From Bacteroidota bacterium (GTDB lineage: Bacteria > Bacteroidota > Bacteroidia > Flavobacteriales_D > Crocinitomicaceae): 14,222 nucleotides of DNA. Positions 1-8,279 of this stretch are shown in pieces. The notes below the pieces were generated by a model. It was not told the origin of the DNA. It searched no databases and saw only the letters and a list, made by a program, of their open reading frames with translations. The DNA lies in the NCBI GenBank assembly GCA_024280195.1, contig JAJRQP010000143.1, positions 1 through 14,222 of the forward strand. Reading direction: 5' to 3'. The first letter of the stretch is position 1, and each line of letters opens with the position of its first letter. A program made the translations under genes and the position numbers.

Positions 1-627
1 CCAAGTGTGCATCATTGCGGTGATATTATGTATGATAACAGTCTTCATTTTTCAAACGTATCGGATGAGAAATCAACGATTCTTGAAAAGTTGAAGTTGA
101 ACCCCGGTGAATTTATTCTGTGCACTGTTCATCGAGATTCGAATACAGATATCAAGGAGAACATGGAGAGCATCTTCCAAGCATTGCTCGATATTGGAGA
201 TAATTCAGGATTGAAAATTATTCTTCCCTTGCATCCTCGTACGAAGCATAAAATGAAAGATCAATTGTCTCAAGAGTTGTTTGAAAATATTGCAGAATCC
301 GAAATGATAGAAATTATAGCCCCTGCTGGATTCCTTGATATTATTGCTTTAGAGAAGAATGCAAGAATGTTAGTGACCGATAGTGGAGGTTTGCAAAAGG
401 AATCTTTTTTCTTTGAAAAACCATGTGTTATTCTTCGTCCACAAACAGAATGGGTGGAAATAGTGAACAATGGAAACGCAATTTTAGCAGATGCCAATTA
501 CGATAGAATTGTGGATGCTTTTAATGCATTAATTACAAAAGATGATTTTTCTTACCCGAATTATTACGGTGATGGAAAGGCTGCAGAATTTATTTGTCAG
601 AAAATCGTTGATATGATTAAGCAATAG
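1..627 (+). CDS. wecB: UDP-N-acetylglucosamine 2-epimerase (non-hydrolysing), C-terminal part
   Basis: The reading frame is open from the first base, so the gene starts left of the window; 208 residues of the C-terminal half are present (a full enzyme has about 350-380). It interconverts UDP-GlcNAc and UDP-ManNAc in the cytoplasm, supplying sugar for surface polysaccharide. Visible family motifs are CGDIMYD near the left edge, TVHRDSNTD (the HRxxN-type nucleotide site), LPLHPRTK, and TDSGGLQKES followed by KPCVILRPQTEW, which is the UDP-binding segment of the GT-B-like C-terminal domain. The GTG at 7 is an internal Val codon, not a start. The next gene begins 2 bp after the stop, suggesting one operon of glycan genes. 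A closely related nucleotide-sugar epimerase (ManNAc/FucNAc type) cannot be excluded because the N-terminal half is missing. Confidence 0.9.
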   Translation, partial: PSVHHCGDIMYDNSLHFSNVSDEKSTILEKLKLNPGEFILCTVHRDSNTDIKENMESIFQALLDIGDNSGLKIILPLHPRTKHKMKDQLSQELFENIAESEMIEIIAPAGFLDIIALEKNARMLVTDSGGLQKESFFFEKPCVILRPQTEWVEIVNNGNAILADANYDRIVDAFNALITKDDFSYPNYYGDGKAAEFICQKIVDMIKQ

Positions 628-629
628 AA

Positions 630-1892
630 ATGATTCTAGTTTTAGTTAATGAAATAACACCTCGATTATCCTATGTTTTTGATTTTATTTTCAAAGCAAG
701 GGGAGTTGAGTATGAGTTAACTACAAGTATAGATTTCTTCAATGATTCTTCTTTTCGAAAGTTGAATTATACCGAGAATAAGCAAAGAGAAGCAACTATT
801 TATCCATCCAAATTACTTTTTGAGAATGAAATTCAGAAGCAGTCTATTTCTTTAGCGAAATTTAAAAAGGTAGAGTGTCTTTCTTTCGACGGGATGACAG
901 ATGTTGTTGCTTCTATTTTCTATGTTTTAACACGGTATGAAGAATATACGAATAAAAATAAAGATGAACACGGTCGCTTTCCTTTCTCAGAAAGTTGTTT
1001 AAAGAAATTCAATTGGATAGAACACGTAAAATGCGATAGATGGGCGAATCAAATTCTGCATTTAGTAGGGGAGAAGTTGCCGGAGAATGACGTGAAAATC
1101 ATTCCGACTTTTGATATTGATAACACATTTGCCTATCAATTGAAAACAGGCAAGCAGAAATATTTATCTATACTGAAAGATGTTATTCGTTTGAATTTCA
1201 ATCGATTATCAGAACGAAGAAAGGTGCTTAAAAACGAGGTTGATCCTTACGATACATTTGCAATCATTAAAGAAGTAGCTCAAGGTTTTCCAGCAACGAA
1301 GTTGTTTTGGTTGGTTGGAGAAAGAGCAGAAAAGGACAGGAATATCCCTCTTTCCAATAAAGAACACCAAGCGTTGATTCGAGAAATGGACGTCTCTGTA
1401 GAAGTGAATTTACATCCTAGTTATGCTTCTAATGGAGAAAGAGTTGCCATTCAAAAAGAGAAAAAATCATTGGAAGAAGTATTGGGAAGAAGTATTGAGA
1501 ATTCTCGACAACATTTCTTGCGTTTGCAACTGCCTAAGACTTTTCAATCTTTGCAAAAAGCAGGATTCTCCCACGAATATTCAATGGGATTTGCAGAGAC
1601 CGTTGGATTTAGATGCGGAACTGCTCGACCTCATTCGTGGTTTGATTTATCCAAAAACGAAATGACAGAATTAACCATTCATCCTTTTGTGTACATGGAT
1701 GGGACTTTAAATGAATACATGCAACTCTCCATTGAAGAAAGCAAATCAAAAATTCAATCACTATACAAGGAAGTCAAAGAATACGGAGGAGATTTTGTTT
1801 TTCTCTGGCACAACGAAACCATCGGTAACTATGGAAAATGGAAAGGATGGAGTGAAGTACTTGATTTTACATTAAACTTAAGCAATGAATAA
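630..1892 (+). CDS. Polysaccharide deacetylase family protein (DUF7033-type N-terminus)
   Basis: This 420-aa cytoplasmic-looking protein has no signal peptide. The N-terminal about 150 residues resemble the domain that precedes atypical carbohydrate-esterase-4 modules in Bacteroidota polysaccharide loci. The NodB-like part starts near residue 163 with FDIDNTF (metal-binding Asp motif). It continues with VNLHPSYAS (His motif), then GFRCGTARPHSWFDL (the Arg/Pro active-site groove) and near the C-terminus LWHNETIG (catalytic His motif). The family removes acetyl groups from sugars or glycan intermediates; the actual substrate here is unknown. It starts 2 bp after the epimerase gene and its last 8 bp overlap the next start, so it is probably cotranscribed and may act in the same surface-polysaccharide pathway. 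The family call is firm, the biochemical activity is inferred. Confidence 0.82.
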   Translation: MILVLVNEITPRLSYVFDFIFKARGVEYELTTSIDFFNDSSFRKLNYTENKQREATIYPSKLLFENEIQKQSISLAKFKKVECLSFDGMTDVVASIFYVLTRYEEYTNKNKDEHGRFPFSESCLKKFNWIEHVKCDRWANQILHLVGEKLPENDVKIIPTFDIDNTFAYQLKTGKQKYLSILKDVIRLNFNRLSERRKVLKNEVDPYDTFAIIKEVAQGFPATKLFWLVGERAEKDRNIPLSNKEHQALIREMDVSVEVNLHPSYASNGERVAIQKEKKSLEEVLGRSIENSRQHFLRLQLPKTFQSLQKAGFSHEYSMGFAETVGFRCGTARPHSWFDLSKNEMTELTIHPFVYMDGTLNEYMQLSIEESKSKIQSLYKEVKEYGGDFVFLWHNETIGNYGKWKGWSEVLDFTLNLSNE

Positions 1893-2274
1893 AAAAATAG
1901 TAATAGCAGGAATTACATTGATAATCATCGCGATAATTCTAGGTGCATTTGGAGCACATGCTTTAAAAGAAATACTTTCGGAAGCGAAATTGAAGTCGTT
2001 TGAAACAGGAGTGAGGTATCAAATATATCACGGATTAGCGTTTCTGATTTTAGGATTAAATGCCAATTGTCTTCCGTTCTCTTTAAAACTTGCGACCTCA
2101 TTGATGTTCACTGGTGTATTGCTTTTCAGTCTTTCTATTTACTTTTTAGCTTTACAAGAACCCTTGCAAATGAGTTTGAAATTCTTAGGACCAATTACTC
2201 CACTTGGAGGTTTACTGATGATTACTGGTTGGACAGTTCTATTGGTAAGCGTGATTAAAAACAAAGCATCATGA
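1885..2274 (+). CDS. DUF423 family small integral membrane protein
   Basis: This 129-aa protein has four hydrophobic segments (about residues 5-24, 45-63, 68-90 and 98-122), so it is an inner-membrane protein. The N-terminal signature with GAFGAHALK, followed by a Tyr-rich segment around YQIYHGLAFLILG, and the loop GPITPLGGLLMITGW are characteristic of DUF423 (the YgdD/YwdK-type family). The biochemical function of this family is not established. The ATG lies inside the end of the deacetylase gene (8-bp overlap) and the stop overlaps the next gene's ATG (ATGA), so it is translationally coupled on both sides. Length matches the family norm. Nothing in the context tells more about its role, and the operon link to glycan genes may be incidental. 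Confidence 0.88.
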   Translation: MNKKIVIAGITLIIIAIILGAFGAHALKEILSEAKLKSFETGVRYQIYHGLAFLILGLNANCLPFSLKLATSLMFTGVLLFSLSIYFLALQEPLQMSLKFLGPITPLGGLLMITGWTVLLVSVIKNKAS

Positions 2275-3038
2275 AAATTACCATTCTAGGTTCTGGTACT
2301 TCGCAAGGTGTGCCTGTTATTGCTTGCGATTGTCGTGTTTGCATATCGACTGATTCGCGTGATAAACGTTTACGTACGTCAATTATGATTTCTCACAAAG
2401 GTGAAAATTTTGTCATTGATTCTGGTCCAGATTTTCGTCAGCAGATGTTACGAGAGAATGTGAAAACACTTAGTGGTATTATCTTTACTCATGAACACAA
2501 AGATCACGTTGCAGGATTGGATGATGTTCGCGCTTTTAACTTCTTTGAAAAACGGGACATGCCTGTTTATTGTACGGAGCAAGTAGAGAAAGCTTTGCGC
2601 AATGAGTTCCATTATATTTTTGCAGATAATAAATACCCAGGTGTTCCCAGCATCAAGTTGAATAGAATCTCAAAAAATACTCCCTTTGAAATTACTAATG
2701 GATTAAGACTTGTACCAATTGAAGTGATGCACTACCGTATGCCTGTTTTAGGTTATCGCATCGGAGATTTTACATACATCACAGATGCTAAAACAATTTC
2801 CGAAGAAGAAAAAGAAAAAATAAAAGGAACAAAGGTTCTAATTGTGAATGCCTTACGAGAGAAAGAACATATTTCTCATTTTAACTTAGAGCAAGCATTA
2901 GCTTTTATCGCAGATATTTCACCAGATAAAGCGTATTTGACCCATATCTCTCATATGTTTGATACACATGAGGGGATAGAAAGGAAGTTGCCGAGTGGAG
3001 TGAAGGTTGCTTGGGATGGGATGGTTTTAGAGGTTTAA
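2271..3038 (+). CDS. MBL-fold metal-dependent hydrolase (PhnP-like)
   Basis: This 255-aa cytoplasmic enzyme belongs to the metallo-beta-lactamase superfamily. The N-terminus ILGSGTSQGVPVIACDC is typical of the PhnP-like subgroup, with extra Cys residues (CDCRVC) that in relatives bind a structural metal. The active-site metal motif FTHEHKDHVAGLDD (HxHxDH) follows near residue 75. TYITDAKTIS supplies the bridging Asp, and YLTHISH near the end supplies the last His. PhnP is a cyclic phosphodiesterase; here the substrate is probably also a phosphodiester, but that is inference. The gene overlaps DUF423 by 4 bp (ATGA). There is no carbon-phosphorus lyase gene in view, so a phosphonate role is not supported. 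No clear terminator is seen after the stop. Confidence 0.9.
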   Translation: MKITILGSGTSQGVPVIACDCRVCISTDSRDKRLRTSIMISHKGENFVIDSGPDFRQQMLRENVKTLSGIIFTHEHKDHVAGLDDVRAFNFFEKRDMPVYCTEQVEKALRNEFHYIFADNKYPGVPSIKLNRISKNTPFEITNGLRLVPIEVMHYRMPVLGYRIGDFTYITDAKTISEEEKEKIKGTKVLIVNALREKEHISHFNLEQALAFIADISPDKAYLTHISHMFDTHEGIERKLPSGVKVAWDGMVLEV

Positions 3039-3119
3039 CGGGGTTTGTGAATAGATTCTCGTTGTGGGTAATGTTGAAAATGATATGAAAAGTCAAATGA
3101 TCAATTAAAACCGATTTAT

Positions 3120-3502
3120 ATGAATAAAATTAACATAGTTACATTTTTCATTCTGCTTTCAGGAATAGCTTTCGGACAGAAATTAACTGTTATATCTAAA
3201 CAAAAAAGTATTGCTGATTCTTTAGTACATATTGATAGTTTAGTTAATTCAATTCGACTTGAAAATACACTTCAAAAAATAAATATTGATAGTATTTCTG
3301 TTTTAGATCTGTGCAGGAGATAAACAATAAATTATTCTACAAACAAAACATATTACTCGGAACTTCAAATAATAGCAGATGTTATGATATAGGAATTGAA
3401 ATTGATTGGTTAAATGACCTGTTTGAATACATCTCTATGGGGAAAACGAATGATTCCGTGTTGGGTTTTGTTCATTTTAACTCTCTTTTTAGAGATAAAT
3501 GA
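3120..3502 (+). pseudogene. Frameshifted gene for a small secreted protein
   Basis: The first frame (3120-3323) starts with an ATG and a convincing signal peptide (NIVTFFILLSGIAFG followed by Gln), then a Ser/Asp/Ile-rich stretch, and stops at 3321. A second frame (to the TGA at 3500), displaced as if one base had been lost, opens at 3293 and encodes a plausible protein body with YDIGIEIDWLNDLFEYI. Both frames read well only on their own side of the overlap at 3293-3320, which contains a TTTT run at 3301-3304. Together they would give about 125 residues. The simplest reading is a single-base deletion, real or a sequencing error. No family is recognised. The alternative of two separate genes is less likely because the second frame has only a weak GTG start at 3311. 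Confidence 0.5.
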
Positions 3503-3635
3503 AAATTAATGCGATTTGAAAAAGTCAAAAAAAAAGCACTCTTACAGGCGTTAATAAAAGATGATTCTAGAGAAATGAGAGTTTGTGCACAGGCTCCCGT
3601 TAGATGCAATTTTTCCCTTTAAAACAAAATTACTA
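3503..3635 (+). other. Degenerate-looking tail after the frameshifted gene, with an ORF of 37 codons
   Basis: The frame that ends at the TGA at 3500 continues open after it, and an ATG at 3509 reads 37 codons (Lys/Arg-rich, then RVCAQAPVRCNF) to a TAA at 3620. It may be the tail of the same decayed gene behind a nonsense codon, or noise. There is no recognisable domain and no ribosome-binding site. The rest of the gap leads into the promoter of the NYN gene. Confidence 0.2.
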
Positions 3636-3669
3636 TCTTTAAGAAAATACAAGTTATCAATTAACTTTG
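3636..3669 (+). promoter_or_regulatory. Bacteroidota-type promoter for the NYN gene
   Basis: TAACTTTG at 3662-3669 matches the TAnnTTTG -7 box used by the Bacteroidota primary sigma factor. A CTTTAAG at 3636-3642 sits about 20 bp upstream as a weak -33 partner (expected TTTG or TTG). The predicted transcription start would be about 15-20 bp before the ATG at 3693. This is pattern matching only; the -33 element is imperfect. Confidence 0.4.
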
Positions 3670-3692
3670 ATTGATGGCTTAAAGAATAAAAT

Positions 3693-4430
3693 ATGAATAC
3701 AAATTTAAATCTTGCCGTACTAATAGACGGTGACAACATACCATCTGCTCACGTAAAAGAGATGATGGAAGAAATTGCTAAATATGGCAATCCTACAATT
3801 AAAAGAATTTATGGCGACTGGACGAAGCCACATCTTACAAAATGGAAAAATTTATTACTGGAGAATGCAATTACTCCAATTCAACAATATGCCTACACGA
3901 CAGGTAAAAACGCAACCGATTCAGCAATGATTATTGATGCAATGGACATTCTTTACAGTGGTAAAGTGAATGGGTTTTGCTTAGTTTCTAGTGACAGTGA
4001 TTTTACACGCTTAGCAACTCGCTTGAGAGAGGCAGGAATGAAAGTAATAGGAATAGGAGAGAAGAAGACACCAAACCCTTTCATCGTTGCTTGCGATAAG
4101 TTTATCTACATCGAAATCTTAAAGAAGCAAGGAGCGAAGAAAAATGAGGACAACAAAGAAGCTGAAAAAACAGAAGTAGATAAAATAACACGTAAAGAAA
4201 TTAATTTAATTGCAACAACTATCTCAGATCTCTCTGATGAAGATGGATGGGCATTTTTAGGAGATGTCGGTAGTCTTTTGCAAAAGAAACAACCAAATTT
4301 TGATTCCAGAAATTATGGATTTGAAAAACTAACTCCGCTGATGAAATCAATAGGTAGCTTTGAAATAGAACAAAGAGAAGCAGCTAAAAGCAGGCATAAA
4401 TTAATTTTTGTAAAGAATAAAAAGAAGTAA
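3693..4430 (+). CDS. NYN-domain (PIN-like) putative RNase with C-terminal OST-HTH/LOTUS domain
   Basis: This is a 245-aa cytoplasmic protein. Residues about 6-145 form an NYN domain of the LabA/DUF88 kind. The acidic residues sit in LIDGDN (Asp12, Asp14), in NATDSAMIIDAMDIL and in VSSDSDFTRLATRLREAG, the arrangement that binds Mg2+ in PIN-fold nucleases. After a Lys/Glu-rich linker (about 150-170), residues about 170-245 look like a LOTUS/OST-HTH winged helix (DGWAFLGDVGSLLQKKQPNF, then the YGFEKLTPLM helix), a domain that binds RNA in related proteins. The pairing suggests an RNA-processing or RNA-decay enzyme, with substrate unknown. It has its own promoter-like sequence and is followed after 11 bp by a small unknown gene, probably cotranscribed. 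Confidence 0.9.
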   Translation: MNTNLNLAVLIDGDNIPSAHVKEMMEEIAKYGNPTIKRIYGDWTKPHLTKWKNLLLENAITPIQQYAYTTGKNATDSAMIIDAMDILYSGKVNGFCLVSSDSDFTRLATRLREAGMKVIGIGEKKTPNPFIVACDKFIYIEILKKQGAKKNEDNKEAEKTEVDKITRKEINLIATTISDLSDEDGWAFLGDVGSLLQKKQPNFDSRNYGFEKLTPLMKSIGSFEIEQREAAKSRHKLIFVKNKKK

Positions 4431-4441
4431 CATAATTTTCA

Positions 4442-4714
4442 ATGAAAACCATCTTCTGCAAGAAAGGTCAATCCACAAAAATCATTTCTAATTTCGGGAC
4501 AGGTTATGCAAAGACCTTTCATATTACCATAGCTACAAAGAACGAAGAGCAACTTTCAGGTACATTCCTTGAAAAAAGATACTTGTGGATATTTCCTCAA
4601 GCACCAATCGAAGGTGAGTTAGAAAAAGAAATGACTTTCGATCGATATTGGATTAATGGTATCTATTCTGTCGCAATTACACCAAAGCAAGATGTTACTG
4701 TTATTGTAAAATAA
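4442..4714 (+). CDS. Small protein of unknown function, cotranscribed with the NYN gene
   Basis: This 90-aa protein has no signal peptide and no membrane segment. The composition alternates short hydrophobic stretches with polar residues (for example YLWIFPQAPIEGELEKEM, then VAITPKQDVTVIVK), which suggests an all-beta fold. I do not recognise the family. It starts 11 bp after the NYN gene and ends just before a strong hairpin terminator, so it is the last gene of that two-gene unit and may be functionally linked to RNA metabolism, an inference from position only. The ATG at 4442 is the only reasonable start and the coding potential looks normal for the region. Confidence 0.7.
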   Translation: MKTIFCKKGQSTKIISNFGTGYAKTFHITIATKNEEQLSGTFLEKRYLWIFPQAPIEGELEKEMTFDRYWINGIYSVAITPKQDVTVIVK

Positions 4715-4735
4715 CGATCACCATTTATTATCACA

Positions 4736-4767
4736 AAAAAAAAGCCGCCATCAGGCAGCTTTTTTTT
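4736..4767. terminator. Bidirectional hairpin terminator between convergent genes
   Basis: A run of A is followed by GCCGCC, a four-base ATCA loop, GGCAGC and a run of eight T. The stem has one C/A mismatch and extends through the A/T tracts. It sits between the stops of the plus-strand unknown gene and the minus-strand universal stress gene, and has a T-run on both strands, so it can end transcription from both sides. Confidence 0.85.
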
Positions 4768-4784
4768 GTATTTTTAATTCCTTA

Positions 4785-5612
4785 CTACGCATTAAACATA
4801 AAGTGACCTTTCGATACGAATAAATCCTCTGCATTAACAGTTAATAAAGGTAAGTGCAATTCATTCTCTATCATAAACTGGATAAATGATTTTGGATTAG
4901 TGATAATGCCTTCTTGGAAATAACCAGCTGCCAGTAAATCTGCATCTACTTTTTTCGCATATGCTAAAAGTTCGTTGTTGTAATTCTTTCCGATTGCAAT
5001 GTTGGCGATTTCATAGTTTACTCCTTTCTCATCAAAATGCTTTTTCACAATATTTTGATTCGATTTCATGTGCTTTTCTAGCCATTCATCTTTGTCATGA
5101 TATCCTACTAAATGGACCGTTGCATTGAACCGTTTAGCCATTGAAGCAGCAAATTTGGTGATTTGAATCGTGTTTTTATCAAAAGAGAATGGCATAACAA
5201 TCGTTTTGATTTTATCGACCGTCTTTTTGCCTTGAGTAATTAAAAAAGGACTGCTAGAGTTACTAATCATTTTAATAGCATTACTTCCAAATACTTTTTG
5301 AAATCCTTGCGCACCGTGTGTTCCCATGACAATTAATTCAGGACTCAGTAATTCTCCTGCTTTTCCAATGTCTTCAAAAATATCACCAACCAGTACACGA
5401 GAAGACATTATTTTTAAGTCTTTCTCATCTAGTGTAGGTGCCAATGCCTTAAATTTATTTTGTGCATCATCTTTTTCATTGTGTTTCTTAACAACGTGAA
5501 TCAACATAACTTCCCCTTCATTTGCATGAGCCAAATCTAATGCTAATCGAGTTGCCTTTTCTGAGACTTCCGTAAAATCATAAGGGACGATGTAAATAGG
5601 TGCTTTTAACAT
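4785..5612 (-). CDS. Universal stress protein, tandem two-domain form
   Basis: This is a 275-aa soluble protein with two UspA-type Rossmann-like domains (about residues 1-145 and 150-275). The first begins IYIVPYDFTEVSEKATRLAL and holds the glycine-rich loop VMGTHGAQGFQKVFGSNA, similar to the ATP-binding loop of the family. The second begins KTIVMPFSFDKNTIQITKFA and has a weaker nucleotide loop, a common asymmetry in tandem Usp proteins of Bacteroidota. The role is in stress survival or adenine-nucleotide sensing, with the precise target unknown. It is the last gene of the minus-strand run, 37 bp after the peptidase gene. A TAnnTTTA-like sequence in that gap could also give it its own promoter. 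Confidence 0.92.
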   Translation of the reverse strand: MLKAPIYIVPYDFTEVSEKATRLALDLAHANEGEVMLIHVVKKHNEKDDAQNKFKALAPTLDEKDLKIMSSRVLVGDIFEDIGKAGELLSPELIVMGTHGAQGFQKVFGSNAIKMISNSSSPFLITQGKKTVDKIKTIVMPFSFDKNTIQITKFAASMAKRFNATVHLVGYHDKDEWLEKHMKSNQNIVKKHFDEKGVNYEIANIAIGKNYNNELLAYAKKVDADLLAAGYFQEGIITNPKSFIQFMIENELHLPLLTVNAEDLFVSKGHFMFNA

Positions 5613-5649
5613 AATTCTAGTTTAAATTTATTCTTAAAGTTATTAATTT

Positions 5650-7245
5650 TTATTGCTTCTGCAAGACAACAACGGGAGTTTCTTTGAACAATAACTTAGT
5701 GTTAGGGTCAAGTTTAATAACTCGGGCCGATTTCTTAGAGAGTGTTAGCTCAATTGTTTTAATTTCTGGAGTAAACTGAAGAAGAATCGTTCGTTCAACA
5801 CCATTTTCTATTACTCCTACCTCAAGTGGGAAGGAAAAAGGTTGATTTTGTATTTGCGTAATAGTCACAATTCTTTTTCGACACTTCTTTTTTACCTTTA
5901 CAGTAAGGTTAGGCATTTCGTTGCCTTTCAACCATTGATCAAAAAAAGTTTTTAAAGACGACTTACTTTGTAATTCCATAATTGCTCTAAAGTCATTCGT
6001 AGAAGCATTAGAGTATCTGTATTTCTTATAATAGTGTTGGATCCCCTTCCAGAATGCTTCATCTCCTAACCTATTTCTGAGCATGTGCAAAAACCAAGAT
6101 CCTTTCTGGTAAGAATTAGGGTTGAGTAAATCCATTAAACTTTCAGAAATTGTATCTATTACGGGCCTTTTAATCTGATTTTCAAACTGGATGACTTTTT
6201 CTCGCTCCAATTGAAGGTGTTGATTCATTGCTTCCTTTCCGTATTTATTTTCAAGGTGGCAGTTCGTGAGGTAGGTTGCAAAACCTTCACTTAACCAAAG
6301 GTGCTGCCAGTCACTTTCTGATGCAGAATTACCAAACCATTGATGCGCAATTTCATGGGCAATGAGGTTTTCCATTTGATGTTCTCCTGAAAAAGCATTC
6401 TCGTCATAAAAAATACAACCCGCATTTTCCATCCCGCCAAAACGCGTAGTTGATTGCACATTAGCCAATTTATCAAAAGGGTAGGGGGCAATTTTATCTG
6501 TGAAAAATTTTAGTGGATCTACAGCAACTTCTAAGTCACTGTAACTTGCTGATGAGTCTTCTTGATATACCCAACTTTGGATCGGTAAATCATTTTTGAT
6601 TGCTATTTCTTTATGCGAAAAATCAGCGGCACCAAAGACCATTACTTTCGTTGGAATTGGATGTCGTAAACTATAGTCGGTTAATTTTCGATTATTTGAT
6701 ATTTGTTTTTCTGATACTTTTTCTCCAACTGCAACAATATCATAATGACTGGGTGCTTTGATGTGAAAATCAATTGTTGCTTTATCAGATGGGTGATCGA
6801 CACAAGCAAACCAGTTTTGCGCGCGTGTAGGCCAGTTGTCACCGAAGAAGGTTCGCTTACCATATTTGTTTTCCCCAATCACTAGACCATCTTTAGGGAT
6901 ACCAGAGTAATGGATAATGCATTCAATTTGTTTTGATTTCAATTCTAATTCTTGTGGTAAATTAATTTGTAGAATGTTGTCTTTGTGAAAATACTGAAGG
7001 GAATCGTCTTGAAATTGGATGAGAGAAACACGCATTCCTGTTCCATCAATATCTTGATTCACAAGGTTTAAAGCAAAGCTATTCGATTGTTCATTTATAC
7101 GGAGAATAACCTTCTCTGTTACCAAAATCACATCTGTAGTATCTTCTAGTGAAATGCTAAGGTCATAGTGTTTTATGTCAATATGTTGCTGAGCGTTAAC
7201 TAGTTGGAATAGTAATAAAAAAAATATTAGGATATGAATTCTCAT
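5650..7245 (-). CDS. M1-family zinc metallopeptidase (short aminopeptidase N-like), exported
   Basis: This 531-aa protein has a signal peptide (IHILIFFLLLFQLVNA, cleavage before Gln-Gln), so it acts in the periplasm or at the cell surface. An N-terminal beta domain (about 20-200) is followed by the catalytic domain. That domain holds GGMENAG near residue 270 (substrate N-terminus recognition), HEIAHQWFGN near 295 (two zinc His and the catalytic Glu), WLSEGFAT near 317 (third zinc ligand Glu) and SYQKGSWFLHMLR with the catalytic Tyr. All key residues are present. A short beta domain follows at the C-terminus; the long helical C-terminal domain of classic aminopeptidase N (about 870 aa) is absent, as in other short Bacteroidota members. 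It probably trims peptides for nutrition. Its ATG shares one base with the selD stop (TAATG), indicating coupling. Confidence 0.93.
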   Translation of the reverse strand: MRIHILIFFLLLFQLVNAQQHIDIKHYDLSISLEDTTDVILVTEKVILRINEQSNSFALNLVNQDIDGTGMRVSLIQFQDDSLQYFHKDNILQINLPQELELKSKQIECIIHYSGIPKDGLVIGENKYGKRTFFGDNWPTRAQNWFACVDHPSDKATIDFHIKAPSHYDIVAVGEKVSEKQISNNRKLTDYSLRHPIPTKVMVFGAADFSHKEIAIKNDLPIQSWVYQEDSSASYSDLEVAVDPLKFFTDKIAPYPFDKLANVQSTTRFGGMENAGCIFYDENAFSGEHQMENLIAHEIAHQWFGNSASESDWQHLWLSEGFATYLTNCHLENKYGKEAMNQHLQLEREKVIQFENQIKRPVIDTISESLMDLLNPNSYQKGSWFLHMLRNRLGDEAFWKGIQHYYKKYRYSNASTNDFRAIMELQSKSSLKTFFDQWLKGNEMPNLTVKVKKKCRKRIVTITQIQNQPFSFPLEVGVIENGVERTILLQFTPEIKTIELTLSKKSARVIKLDPNTKLLFKETPVVVLQKQ

Positions 7246-8279
7246 TAGTTAACGGTAATTAATCGATTTTTTTGCGTTATTAATTCTCCGAAAGATACTG
7301 TTTTAATATTATTCTCACGTAAAAGACTTTCTACTTCTTCACAGCTATCAGGTTGAACAGCAATTAATAAGCCACCGCTTGTTTGAGGGTCACATAGAAT
7401 GTTCTTTTGTGATTCTTCGCTTAGTTGTATGTTGTGACCGTAACTTGCCCAGTTTCTATTGGTTCCACCAGGGATTGCTCCTTTCTCTAAATAATAATCA
7501 ATGACTTCTAATTTAGGAACCTTGGAGAAATTAATTTCTGCAGATAATTGAGAACCCTCGCACATTTCTGTAAGATGTCCAAGCAGTCCAAAACCTGTGA
7601 CATCCGTCATTGCTTTTACGCCTTCAACTGTTGCTAGTTGTTGCCCTATTTTATTTAAACGCATCATCGAATCAGGACCAATATTTTCATCTTCTGCGCG
7701 TAAATATCCTTTCTTTTGCGCTGTAGTCAAAATACCAACGCCCAAAGGTTTAGTAAGGTATAATTTACAACTTTCTGTAGCAGTATCATTACGTTTCAAT
7801 TTTTTAATCTCCACAGTTCCTGTTACGGCCAATCCAAAAATTGGTTCAGGACTGTCTATAGAATGTCCACCGGCAAGTAAAATCCCTGCATCTTTGCAAG
7901 CTGCTCGTCCACCTTCTAAAACCTCTCTTGCAACCTCCGGAGAAAGCTTGTCAATTGGCCAACCTAGAATTGCAATAGAAAGTAGGGGAGTTCCTCCCAT
8001 CGCATAGATGTCACTGATAGCATTTGCTGCTGCAATTTTTCCAAAAGTAAAAGGATCGTCAACGATTGGCATGAAAAAATCTGTCGTACTAATGACTGCT
8101 GTTCCGTTTTGCATATCGTAAACAGCTGCATCATCGCGACTAGAATTCCCTACTAATAATCGAGCATCAGGAGTTGATGGAATGTCCGTTTTTAACATCT
8201 CTGTCAATAGTTTTGGAGATATTTTACAACCACAACCGGCTCCGTGACTGTATTGGGTAAGTTTAATTTCTTCTTTCAT
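7245..8279 (-). CDS. selD: Selenide, water dikinase (selenophosphate synthetase)
   Basis: This cytoplasmic enzyme of 344 aa makes selenophosphate from selenide and ATP. It aligns by eye along its whole length with the E. coli enzyme: SHGAGCGCKISP with the catalytic Cys16 and Lys19, SRDDAAVYD, STTDFFMPIVDDPF, AANAISDIYAMGG, LAGGHSIDSPEPIFGLA, AMTDVTGFGLLGHL and LCDPQTSGGLL. The catalytic position is Cys, not selenocysteine, so no Sec decoding is needed to make it. It overlaps the end of mnmH by 17 bp, the classic selenium partner, and is followed directly by the M1 peptidase gene. Selenocysteine machinery (selA, selB, selC) is not in the window, so its product here most clearly serves tRNA selenation. 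Confidence 0.97.
   Translation of the reverse strand: MKEEIKLTQYSHGAGCGCKISPKLLTEMLKTDIPSTPDARLLVGNSSRDDAAVYDMQNGTAVISTTDFFMPIVDDPFTFGKIAAANAISDIYAMGGTPLLSIAILGWPIDKLSPEVAREVLEGGRAACKDAGILLAGGHSIDSPEPIFGLAVTGTVEIKKLKRNDTATESCKLYLTKPLGVGILTTAQKKGYLRAEDENIGPDSMMRLNKIGQQLATVEGVKAMTDVTGFGLLGHLTEMCEGSQLSAEINFSKVPKLEVIDYYLEKGAIPGGTNRNWASYGHNIQLSEESQKNILCDPQTSGGLLIAVQPDSCEEVESLLRENNIKTVSFGELITQKNRLITVN

Noticed and set aside
1423..1665. 80-codon frame inside the deacetylase gene
   Set aside because: It covers the conserved GFRCGTARPHSW region of the real gene in another frame and has no support of its own.
3500..3502. In-frame TGA followed by an open frame, possibly selenocysteine since selD is nearby
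   Set aside because: The surrounding residues (FRDK before, KLMRFEK after) match no known selenoprotein, no SECIS-like hairpin was seen just after it, and the gene is already frameshifted.
7597..8007. 136-codon open frame on the plus strand opposite selD
   Set aside because: It lies wholly within the well-conserved selD gene and has a composition typical of an antisense shadow.
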